Source of the DNA: DAOTXK01 sp034430555
Lineage (GTDB): Bacteria; Chloroflexota; Anaerolineae; Aggregatilineales; Ch27
Assembly: GCA_034430555.1 (NCBI GenBank)
Contig: DAOUEM010000230.1
Span: 1 to 10,576, forward strand
DNA: 10,576 bases
Direction of reading: 5' to 3'
Shown: piece by piece, positions 1 to 5,022 of the stretch
Numbering within the stretch: the first letter of the stretch is position 1
How the letters are laid out: every line of letters begins with the position of its first letter
Made by a program: the position numbers and the translations under genes
Notes under the pieces: generated by a model
The model's database searches: none
The model's input: the letters and a program-made list of their open reading frames with translations, nothing else
Told to the model about the DNA's origin: nothing

Positions 1-315
1 TAAACCAGTTGTCGCGAAGAGTCAGAGACATTGCCCCCTCTTTTCTGTCCATAACAAGCGTGGAACCTCGACGAGGCTCGCCGGGCGTTCGCCAGTGCCT
101 CGAATATAGCGCACAACTGCTGGTGACAGCTCCATCCGATGAGTATACACGGAAACCCATCCCCGGCTTCATGGTGACGGACTCCAGCGTCCACTGCCTG
201 ATAACCCTGGTGGGCATAAGCGCTGAAAGAGCGAAACAGGATTCCGATCCCAGGCTGTGCTCTGCCCGCTCCCCAGCTTCGAGACTTGGGCGAACGCGGG
301 CCGATGTATCCTGCG
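1..315. other. Region without a supported gene
   Basis: I see no convincing gene in this stretch. A 105-codon open frame beginning at 9 on the plus strand has no ribosome binding site, an erratic composition rich in Arg, Ser and Pro, and no recognisable motif, so I do not call it. No tRNA, hairpin terminator or repeat stands out. Given the remnants further right, it may be degenerate coding DNA, but nothing here can be assigned to a family. Confidence 0.4.
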
Positions 316-324
316 TGATACAAT
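316..324 (+). promoter_or_regulatory. Extended -10 promoter candidate for the 366 ORF
   Basis: The sequence TGATACAAT matches an extended -10 element (TGn followed by TACAAT). No good -35 hexamer lies 16-18 bases upstream, which is tolerated in extended -10 promoters. Transcription would start near 331, about 35 bases before the ATG at 366, which has its own ribosome binding site. The assignment rests on sequence match only. Confidence 0.35.
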
Positions 325-365
325 GATAGGACCGGCGAAGATAGCAAGACATAAAGGGGGGCACT

Positions 366-623
366 ATGCCTGAATTGACGTTTCGTAATGTGATGCTATT
401 GATCGCCGCTCCCGGCCGCTCCCAGCGAGGCGTCCGCAGTCCGGCCTTAGTCAACATCGATGATCTGGCGCTTCAGGACATCGTCCAAGCGATGCGCGAG
501 AAGCTCTACCGGTTCCGCTGGGCCACCTGTGATCCCTGGCTTGAAGTCGATTCGCAGGCTGGGCGCATCGGCCCCATACCCGATATTAACGAGATACCCA
601 CGCTTAAGAAGCGGTTTTCATAA
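366..623 (+). CDS. Small hypothetical protein, possibly a gene remnant
   Basis: This is an 85-residue reading frame with an ATG preceded by a strong purine-rich site (AAAGGGGGG, ending four bases before the start) and an extended -10 promoter candidate. The middle and end read like real protein: a predicted helix around residues 30-47 (IDDLALQDIVQAMREKLY) followed by a tail with DPWLEVDSQAGRIGPIPD. The first ~25 residues have a different character. I do not recognise a family. Because other reading frames in this half of the window consist of a gene start joined to another enzyme's tail, this may be another such chimera, with the C-terminal half from a longer enzyme. It is equally possible that it is a genuine small protein. 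It has no close neighbours on the same transcript; iclR starts 250 bases later with its own promoter. Confidence 0.4.
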   Translation: MPELTFRNVMLLIAAPGRSQRGVRSPALVNIDDLALQDIVQAMREKLYRFRWATCDPWLEVDSQAGRIGPIPDINEIPTLKKRFS

Positions 624-753
624 CGGAACAGATTGAGAGGCAAACGTGAACTTATGAAATCTCTGTAATCACCTCCTTGCTTAGTTGGCGTACGACCCGT
701 ATGGCAAGGGCAACAGAGATGCGGGAAAATTGCCAGTCCGCAGGATTAGCGCA

Positions 754-780
754 TTGACGCCAACGGTTGTTGCTTATAAT
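754..780 (+). promoter_or_regulatory. Upstream promoter-like element before iclR
   Basis: TTGACG (754-759) and TATAAT (775-780) resemble sigma-70 hexamers, but the spacer is only 15 bases, shorter than the optimum. An imperfect inverted repeat, ACGGTTGT (763-770) against ACAACGCCGT (781-790), flanks the TATAAT. It could be a weaker tandem promoter or a decayed copy of the promoter found about 60 bases downstream. Confidence 0.3.
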
Positions 781-810
781 ACAACGCCGTTCCGTATTAC
801 TCAACCAAAG

Positions 811-839
811 TTGACTTCTCAGGCGAAACGTTGTATAAT
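811..839 (+). promoter_or_regulatory. Sigma-70-type promoter of the iclR gene
   Basis: TTGACT (811-816, five of six consensus bases) and TATAAT (834-839, perfect) are separated by exactly 17 bases. Transcription would begin near 846, giving a leader of about 27 bases before the TTG start at 873. This is one of the strongest promoter matches in the window and is correctly placed for the IclR-family regulator. Confidence 0.8.
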
Positions 840-857
840 GCCCAACGATACTGAGAA
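816..857. promoter_or_regulatory. Nested inverted repeats over the iclR promoter, candidate operator
   Basis: Two inverted repeats are nested around the -10 box. The outer arms are TTCTCAG (816-822) and CTGAGAA (851-857), a perfect 7-base match. The inner arms are CGTTG (829-833) and CAACG (843-847). A further short dyad, TCAAC (801-805) with GTTGA (810-814), overlaps the -35 box. IclR-family regulators commonly bind palindromes over their own promoter, so autoregulation is a reasonable inference. Which dyad is the real operator cannot be decided from one sequence. Confidence 0.45.
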
Positions 858-872
858 ATTTGGGGGATATCG

Positions 873-1616
873 TTGAGTGAAATTAAGTCATTGGCCCGTG
901 GGTTGCTACTCTTAAACTTGCTGGCCGAAGCCACGAATGGCTCTGGTGTCACCGAACTCGCCAAACAACTCGATATCAACAAAAGCAGCGCTTCTCGCCT
1001 GCTTCAGACTTTGGCTCAGTACGGGTACGTCGAAAAGGACGAAGAAACGCGCCGTTATCATCTGGGGGCGCAGGTTGTGGTGTTGAGCCGCAGCGTCTTA
1101 ACCCGAATGCCATTGCGTGACCAGGCCAAGCCTTTCTTACATAAACTGATGGAACGTACCGGCGAGGGCGCGCATCTGGCGATTGTGGCCCAGGGGCAGG
1201 CGCTCTACATTGACCAGGTCGAGTCGCCAGCCACGCTGAGCGTCAACACCGGCGTGGGGACCTTCGCCCCACTGCACTGTACCGCCTTGGGAAAATCTTT
1301 GCTGGCTTATGGTGCGACGCCCATGCCGGACGAATTGCAAGCTTACACCCAGCACACCATCACTGATCCGGCTGTGCTGCTGGATCATCTGGAGCAGGTC
1401 CGACGGCAGGGTTACGCGACCGACGACGAAGAGTACGCGCACGGCGTGCGCTGTGTGGCGGTGCCAGTGTGGGATTATCGGGGAAAGGTCGTGGGCGCCA
1501 TCGGCATTTCCGGTCCGATGGGACGGATGGGCCTGGACCGCCTCCCCGACCTGGCTGCGACCACTGCTGAGATCGGTCAGGCACTCTCCGATCGTCTAAG
1601 CTTCAAGCGTTCATGA
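873..1616 (+). CDS. IclR-family transcriptional regulator
   Basis: A 247-residue DNA-binding regulator of full IclR-family length. The N-terminal winged helix-turn-helix spans about residues 5-65, with the HTH core at 26-45 (VTELAKQLDINKSSASRLLQ) and the wing at YVEKDEETRRYHLG. The effector-binding domain occupies about 80-245 and shows the usual signatures: PLHCTALGKSLLA (residues 133-145), RRQGYATDDEEYAHGVRCVAVPV and the GAIGISGP strand. The start is TTG at 873, preceded by GGGGGA (862-867) at five bases and by a strong promoter. Inverted repeats at the promoter suggest self-regulation. IclR proteins usually control neighbouring carbon-source genes; here the downstream genes are an aldehyde dehydrogenase and fragments of sugar enzymes, so it probably once controlled that locus. 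The effector is unknown. The gene itself looks intact. Confidence 0.93.
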   Translation: MSEIKSLARGLLLLNLLAEATNGSGVTELAKQLDINKSSASRLLQTLAQYGYVEKDEETRRYHLGAQVVVLSRSVLTRMPLRDQAKPFLHKLMERTGEGAHLAIVAQGQALYIDQVESPATLSVNTGVGTFAPLHCTALGKSLLAYGATPMPDELQAYTQHTITDPAVLLDHLEQVRRQGYATDDEEYAHGVRCVAVPVWDYRGKVVGAIGISGPMGRMGLDRLPDLAATTAEIGQALSDRLSFKRS

Positions 1617-1674
1617 GTCGTCGTATCTTGCGGCGCGATACTGTTACCTGAACCAGACAGCGGCAGGGGGCATT

Positions 1675-1751
1675 ATGGATAAACTCCGGGCAGGTTTCAT
1701 AGGCGCCGGGCGTATTTCAGATTTGCATGCGTTGGAATACCTGTCCCACCC
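1675..1751 (+). pseudogene. 5' remnant of a Gfo/Idh/MocA-family dehydrogenase
   Basis: An ATG at 1675, preceded by AGGGGG four bases upstream, opens a frame encoding MDKLRAGFIGAGRISDLHA followed by LEYLSHP. This is the start of a Gfo/Idh/MocA NAD(P)-dependent sugar or polyol dehydrogenase: the first beta strand and the Rossmann dinucleotide loop GFIGAGRIS. Family resemblance ends at about residue 25. The frame then runs into Arg-rich nonsense and stops, while another frame encodes a transketolase fragment from about 1740 onward. Everything after the first ~25 codons of a normal ~330-380-residue enzyme is therefore missing. The ribosome binding site and start remain, so a short peptide could still be translated. 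Its position right after iclR suggests it was once the first gene of the controlled operon. Confidence 0.65.
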
Positions 1752-1969
1752 ATTTCGCCGTCGACGATATCGCCCTCATGCGCTCCATGCCGAATATGAC
1801 TATCCTGGCCCCGGCGGATAATATCGAAGCGGCAAAAATTGTCGCCGCCATCGCCGCGCCCGATGGCCCACTAACCGGCCCCGACCCCGAGACTTTGATG
1901 GACGCCTGGGGCCTATCGGTCGATGATGTTGTGGCAGCGGCCAGGCGTGTTTTGCAGCGTAAAGGGTAA
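1740..1969 (+). pseudogene. Internally deleted transketolase C-terminal subunit remnant
   Basis: In the frame carried by 1727-1969, residues from about CPTHFAVDDIALM through SMPNMTILAPADNIEAAK match the pyrimidine-binding domain of a two-subunit transketolase (C-terminal subunit), including the typical PTH...DIALMRS.PNM..L.PAD stretch. After IAAPDGP the sequence jumps to PDPETLMDAWGLSVDDVV and ARRVLQRKG, which reads like the extreme C-terminus of the same family (a '..LM..+GL...DIV.AA+..L' helix). Roughly the whole segment between these motifs, including most of the C-terminal domain, appears deleted in frame, and the N-terminal part is replaced by the Gfo/Idh start. The open frame of 80 codons from an ATG at 1727 has no evident ribosome binding site. 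A normal subunit has about 310-330 residues, so this cannot be a functional enzyme. Confidence 0.7.
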
Positions 1970-2032
1970 GTTCAGGTCAGTCGATCACGAGGGCGCAGAG
2001 ACACGCGATTTGCCCCGTGATTCAATCTCCGC

Positions 2033-2039
2033 GAGGGAG
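2033..2039 (+). promoter_or_regulatory. Ribosome binding site deciding the ALDH start
   Basis: GAGGGAG lies four bases before ATG 2044. An in-frame GTG at 2017 would place this purine run inside the coding region, so the ATG is preferred. Confidence 0.6.
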
Positions 2040-2043
2040 CAAA

Positions 2044-3498
2044 ATGAGCATTAAAACAATCGAAAACTACGTAGACGGGGAGTGGGTTTCCTCTGTATCG
2101 GATCGCACACTGGACGTCGTCAATCCCGCCACCGCCGAGCCTATCGCCAGGGTACCGCTCTCGACCGCCGAGGAGGTGGCGCAGGCTGTCCAGGTTGCCC
2201 AGGACGCCTTCCAGGAATGGCGCGAGACGCCTCCCTACAGCCGCGCCCGCGCCATGTTCCGGCTGAAGGAGGCCATCGAGGACAATTTCGAGGTCCTTTC
2301 TCGCACCATTGTCGAAGAACACGGCAAGATCATCGACGAGGCGCGGGGGGAGGCCCGGCGTGCTATCGAGAACGTCGAAGGGGCGGCGGCCATCCCCTTC
2401 TTGATGATGGGTTACAATCTGGAAGATGTGGCGACCGGCATCGACGAGTACGCCATCCGGCAGCCGCTGGGCGTGTTTGCCTGTATCGCGCCGTTCAACT
2501 TCCCGGCAATGGTGCCCTTTTGGTTCTTGCCCTATGCCGTGGCCTGCGGCAACACTTACATCGTCAAACCTTCTGAACAGTGCCCGCTCAGCCAGGCCAA
2601 ACTGTTCGAACTACTCGACGAAGCGGACTTTCCGCCAGGGGTGGTCAACCTGGTCAACGGCGACCGGGTGGCAGCCGAAGCGCTTTTGCAGCACCCGGAT
2701 GTAAAGGGCGTTTCGTTCGTCGGTTCTACGCCTGTTGCCCAACACGTCTATCAGACCGCCACCGCGCACGGCAAGCGTGCCCAGTGTCAGGGCAGTGCCA
2801 AGAATTTCCTGGTGGTGATGCCAGATGCGGTGTTAGACCGCACCGTCGCCGCCATCATGACCTCGGCGTTTGGGACTGCCGGGCAGCGTTGCCTGGCCGG
2901 CTCGGTGGTGCTGGCGGTGGGCGAGGTCTACGAGCCGCTCAAGGAGAAACTCGTCGAAGCGGCCAGCAAGCTCACCGTGGGCAATGGCCTGGACGAGAGC
3001 GTTCAGATGGGGCCGGTGATCTCAGCCGCAGCACGCGACCGCATCCTGGACTACATCGAGCAGGGCCTGAGCGCTGGCGCCCGGCTGCTGCTGGATGGTC
3101 GCGGGATTAAGGTAGAAGCATATCCTGCCGGTTACTTCGTGGGGCCGACCATATTCGATGCCATCACGCCGGAGATGACTATCGTCCAGGAGGAAATCTT
3201 TGGCCCGGTGCTGGGTATCATGCAGGTCGAAAGCTTTGAACACGCGCTGGAAGTGCTGCATACCAATCGCTACGGCAATGCGGCTTCGATTTTCACCGCC
3301 AGCGGCAAGTGGGCGCGCGAGTTCCAGTATCGCGCCGAGGCCGGCAACATCGGCGTCAACATCGGCATTGCTGCGCCCATCGCGGCCTTTCCTTTCTCCG
3401 GGATGAAGGACTCGTTTTTTGGCGACCTGCACGGGCAGGGGTTCGATGGCATCAACTTTTTCACCGAACGCAAGGTCGTGATTACGCGCTGGTTCTAG
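2044..3498 (+). CDS. mmsA: Methylmalonate-semialdehyde dehydrogenase-like CoA-acylating aldehyde dehydrogenase
   Basis: A complete 484-residue enzyme of the aldehyde dehydrogenase superfamily, closest in style to methylmalonate-semialdehyde dehydrogenase (MmsA/IolA). That family oxidises malonate or methylmalonate semialdehyde with NAD and CoA to acetyl- or propionyl-CoA, ending inositol or valine breakdown. Visible landmarks are APFNFP with Asn152, IVKPSE with Lys175, the NAD-binding GSTPVA (227-232), catalytic Cys283 in GQRC, Glu384 in EEIFGP, and PFSGMKDS near the C-terminus. The position that holds the general-base Glu in hydrolytic ALDHs is not Glu here (CQGSAKN, 248-254), which fits the CoA-dependent subfamily. 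The subfamily stretch AAAIPFLMMGYNLEDVATGI is also present. The start is ATG 2044; an in-frame GTG at 2017 is less likely. No promoter is obvious between the transketolase remnant and this gene. The symbol is a subfamily guess; iolA would be equally valid. Confidence 0.85.
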   Translation: MSIKTIENYVDGEWVSSVSDRTLDVVNPATAEPIARVPLSTAEEVAQAVQVAQDAFQEWRETPPYSRARAMFRLKEAIEDNFEVLSRTIVEEHGKIIDEARGEARRAIENVEGAAAIPFLMMGYNLEDVATGIDEYAIRQPLGVFACIAPFNFPAMVPFWFLPYAVACGNTYIVKPSEQCPLSQAKLFELLDEADFPPGVVNLVNGDRVAAEALLQHPDVKGVSFVGSTPVAQHVYQTATAHGKRAQCQGSAKNFLVVMPDAVLDRTVAAIMTSAFGTAGQRCLAGSVVLAVGEVYEPLKEKLVEAASKLTVGNGLDESVQMGPVISAAARDRILDYIEQGLSAGARLLLDGRGIKVEAYPAGYFVGPTIFDAITPEMTIVQEEIFGPVLGIMQVESFEHALEVLHTNRYGNAASIFTASGKWAREFQYRAEAGNIGVNIGIAAPIAAFPFSGMKDSFFGDLHGQGFDGINFFTERKVVITRWF

Positions 3499-3596
3499 CG
3501 GGCTGATCATGACCGCCGAGTCCTGTCCGTCACAGCACTATCAGGCAGGGTTCACTGGCTTTTTAGAGAGCACGTGCACAGGAGCTGCGATTCATC

Positions 3597-4013
3597 ATGG
3601 AATTGGGAACCTTTGGCGCCGTCTTTAATGCCGCGATCATGCTCGAAGAGCATCTGGCCCAACGCTACGAGGTCCAGAGCGCCCACCAGACCGGTGACAG
3701 GCAAACAATCTACCGGGCGCTGGCCAGGGGCGGCAAGAAGCGCCTCAAGCGGCTGGAGCGTATCCGGCGCGAGACGGTCACCGAGATGATCCTGGAACCG
3801 ATCCACGATCTGACCCTCGGCGAAATCCTGGCCGCCCTGGAGACCGTGGACACCAGCGCGCCGCTTTCGCCGGAGGAGGCGCATCGGCTGGAGCTAAGCG
3901 CCGGCGCCTTCTACGAGCAGGCCGCCGAGAAGATCGGGCTGGCCGAGGCCGGGCGTGCACTGCGGCGGTTGGGCCAGGAGAACGCCAAACGCGCCGCCCA
4001 ATTAGCGGGATAA
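3597..4013 (+). CDS. Small helical protein, ferritin/rubrerythrin-like fold suspected
   Basis: A 138-residue, almost wholly helical cytoplasmic protein. Four helices can be read: residues 5-30 (AIMLEEHLAQRYE), 36-66 (RGGKKRLKRLERIRRETVTE), 74-84 plus 92-114 (LELSAGAFYEQAAEKI) and 116-136 (ALRRLGQENAKRAAQL). Spacing and motifs such as LEEHLAQRYE and AFYEQAAEKI resemble the rubrerythrin/ferritin-like superfamily. However, the Glu-x-x-His ligand pairs of active di-iron proteins are incomplete: the second helix has RLKRLERIRRE where a Glu-x-x-His motif is expected. It may be a non-metal member or an unrelated helical protein. AGGAG (3580-3584) precedes the ATG by 12 bases, slightly far. It sits 98 bases after the dehydrogenase and 25 bases before the next remnant, so it may share the dehydrogenase transcript. 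Function unknown. Confidence 0.65.
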   Translation: MELGTFGAVFNAAIMLEEHLAQRYEVQSAHQTGDRQTIYRALARGGKKRLKRLERIRRETVTEMILEPIHDLTLGEILAALETVDTSAPLSPEEAHRLELSAGAFYEQAAEKIGLAEAGRALRRLGQENAKRAAQLAG

Positions 4014-4038
4014 GCTGTCGTTTCGGGGGTGAAACAAC

Positions 4039-4116
4039 ATGGGATCGCACATGGCAACCTTGGGGGCCGGTTTGGTCGGTCGCGTCCACATCGAAGCGTG
4101 CCTGGCGCGTGGTGCG
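4039..4116 (+). pseudogene. 5' remnant of a second Rossmann (Gfo/Idh-like) dehydrogenase
   Basis: An ATG at 4039 with the purine-rich site GGGGGTG seven bases upstream begins a frame reading MGSHMATLGAGLVGRVHIEA and CLARGAR. LGAGLVGRVHIEA is a dinucleotide-binding loop as found at the start of Gfo/Idh/MocA dehydrogenases. After about 25 residues the frame degenerates, while another frame picks up a TIM-barrel isomerase. The bases from about 4097 to 4116 make sense in both frames, so the join is somewhere inside them. Like the remnant at 1675, a gene start with its ribosome binding site survived and the body was lost. The family call depends on one short motif and is moderate. Confidence 0.5.
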
Positions 4117-4511
4117 CGAGGCTTTCGACCTTTTGGTCCTCCTGGCCGAAGACCTGGGCGTCGACCTGGCCCTGGAAGGCGTGTTCGGTCACCTGGCCCG
4201 CGATTACTACACCACCCTGGAACTGCTGCGCCACTACGACTCGCCGCGCCTGGGTGTGAACTTTGATCCGTCACATGGCATTCTCTACGGCAATGACATC
4301 CCGTGGGCCGTGCGGCAATGGGGACCTCGCATCAAACACGTTCATCTTCCCCTTGCCAGGCGAGGGGTGAGTTCCCTGGCGATCGTTCTTTGGGGCGCTG
4401 GATGAGATTGGTTACGCCGGTTATCTGACCGTCGAGTTCGGGTCTTTTGACTACTATCGCCAGGTGCTTGAGAGCGATCCGGTAGCAGCCGCGACAATCT
4501 CCATGGAACAA
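4097..4511 (+). pseudogene. Disrupted C-terminal half of a TIM-barrel sugar-phosphate isomerase/epimerase
   Basis: The first frame encodes RAWRVVREAFDLLV, LAEDLGVDLALEGVFGH, LGVNFDPSHGILYGNDIPW and IKHVHL. This is the second half of a xylose-isomerase-like (AP endonuclease family 2) barrel with its Glu (LEG), Asp-x-x-His (DPSH) and His (HVH) metal-site motifs. At about 4341-4347 the family match moves to another frame: FIFPLPGEG, then a TGA stop at 4368-4370, then VPWRSFFGALDEIGYAG, YLTVEF and DYYRQVLESDPVAAA. Homologues normally have an extra loop between HVHLKD and the GEG motif, so about 15-20 residues seem lost at the frameshift. The stop sits at a position where Arg is plausible (CGA to TGA). 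The N-terminal half is absent, being replaced by the fragment starting at 4039. It is a clear pseudogene, broken in three ways. Confidence 0.8.
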
Positions 4512-4771
4512 CGCATCGCCAGGCATCCCAACGGGAATCCAGGGAGACCCTGGAAATGGTATCGGCCTTGACACACCGCTCAATGACGGACATCAGCGCC
4601 ACGCTCCCAGGCGAGGTTATCAAACCGGCCCTTGAGTATCCAGGCATCCAAGAATTGATCGATGTTGATTCGATTGAGGAGGTAGACCTTAAAGCGGCTT
4701 TCCAACAACGGATGGAAATCTGGACGATCCTGGTGCCTGGCACATTTGTCGCACAAGTTGGAAGCGAGTGA
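4512..4771 (+). pseudogene. Possible Gfo/Idh-type C-terminal remnant and unidentified tail
   Basis: After the isomerase tail (ending near ISMEQ at 4511) the sensible frame changes again. From about 4532 it reads RESRETLEMVSALTHRSM, which resembles the last helix of Gfo/Idh/MocA dehydrogenases (the 'SL.TLE.V.A.Y.S' pattern), followed by an acidic segment with ALEYPGIQELIDVDS and a final hydrophobic stretch TILVPGTFVAQV before the stop at 4769-4771. An ATG at 4556 opens 71 codons but has no ribosome binding site. The second half is not recognised. I call it a remnant because it continues the chain of truncated genes and has no start signals. A small independent protein cannot be excluded. Confidence 0.4.
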
Positions 4772-4787
4772 AGCTGAGGATGGGGAT

Positions 4788-4821
4788 AAAAAACAAACAG
4801 CCAGCACAGAGGCTGACTGTT
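4788..4821 (-). terminator. Rho-independent terminator of the tRNA-Arg gene
   Basis: Read on the minus strand, AACAGTCAGC and GCTGGCTGTT form a 10-base-pair stem (one G-U pair) with a 6-base loop, followed by TGTTTTTT. On the plus strand the arms are 4796-4805 and 4812-4821. There is no T-run on the plus side, so it works only for minus-strand transcripts. It lies about 35 bases beyond the mature tRNA 3' end. Confidence 0.85.
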
Positions 4822-4855
4822 CGACGTGCACACGCTGGGTGCCTGCCACTTCTGG

Positions 4856-4928
4856 CGTGCCTGGAGGGATTCGAACCCCCGACTTTCTGCTCCGTAGGCA
4901 GACGCTCTATCCACTGAGCTACAGGCAC
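4856..4928 (-). tRNA. tRNA-Arg (anticodon ACG)
   Basis: A complete 73-base cloverleaf on the minus strand. The acceptor stem GTGCCTG/CAGGCAC pairs perfectly over seven bases. The D-arm is GCTC...GAGC, the anticodon arm is TCTGC-CTACGGA-GCAGA with anticodon ACG in the seven-base loop, the variable loop is AAGTC, and the T-arm is GGGGG-TTCGAAT-CCCTC with one G-U pair. The discriminator is G and the CCA end is not encoded. ACG is read as ICG after TadA deamination and decodes CGU, CGC and CGA. A consensus promoter lies just upstream and a hairpin terminator just downstream, so it is a self-contained unit. Its 3' end faces the decayed region 1-4771. Confidence 0.97.
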
Positions 4929-4940
4929 ATGTATGAGGAT

Positions 4941-4968
4941 ATTATACTAGCCAGGTGAACACTGTCAA
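4941..4968 (-). promoter_or_regulatory. Consensus promoter of tRNA-Arg
   Basis: On the minus strand TTGACA (4963-4968) and TATAAT (4941-4946) are both perfect sigma-70 hexamers, with a 16-base spacer. Transcription would start near 4934, about six bases before the mature tRNA 5' end. Such strong promoters are usual for tRNA genes. Confidence 0.9.
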
Positions 4969-5022
4969 GGTTCGATGACGCGGCGCGACGTGTGCCCTAC
5001 GGATAACCAATTCCGGGAGAGA

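Noticed and set aside
9..326. 105-codon plus-strand frame at the left edge
   Set aside because: No ribosome binding site, no recognisable motif, and odd composition.
685..876. 63-codon plus-strand frame before iclR
   Set aside because: It overlaps the iclR promoter and operator region and has no start signals.
2017..2043. GTG start at 2017 for the aldehyde dehydrogenase
   Set aside because: It would place the clear ribosome binding site inside the gene and add nine residues not typical of the family.
4096..4105. GCGTGCCTGG, also present across the tRNA-Arg 3' end (4855-4864), as a possible attachment-site repeat
   Set aside because: Only ten bases, and both coding frames at 4097-4116 explain the sequence. 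Longer identity would be expected for an att site.
4519..4649. Direct repeat CCAGGCATCC at 4519-4528 and 4640-4649
   Set aside because: Ten bases with no further extension; probably chance in GC-rich DNA.
4788..4821. Hairpin considered as a plus-strand terminator for the remnant ending at 4771
   Set aside because: No T-run follows on the plus side; the T-run is on the minus side only.
4342..4914. Minus-strand frame of 190 codons running through the tRNA
   Set aside because: It includes most of tRNA-Arg and its terminator, so it cannot be a real gene.
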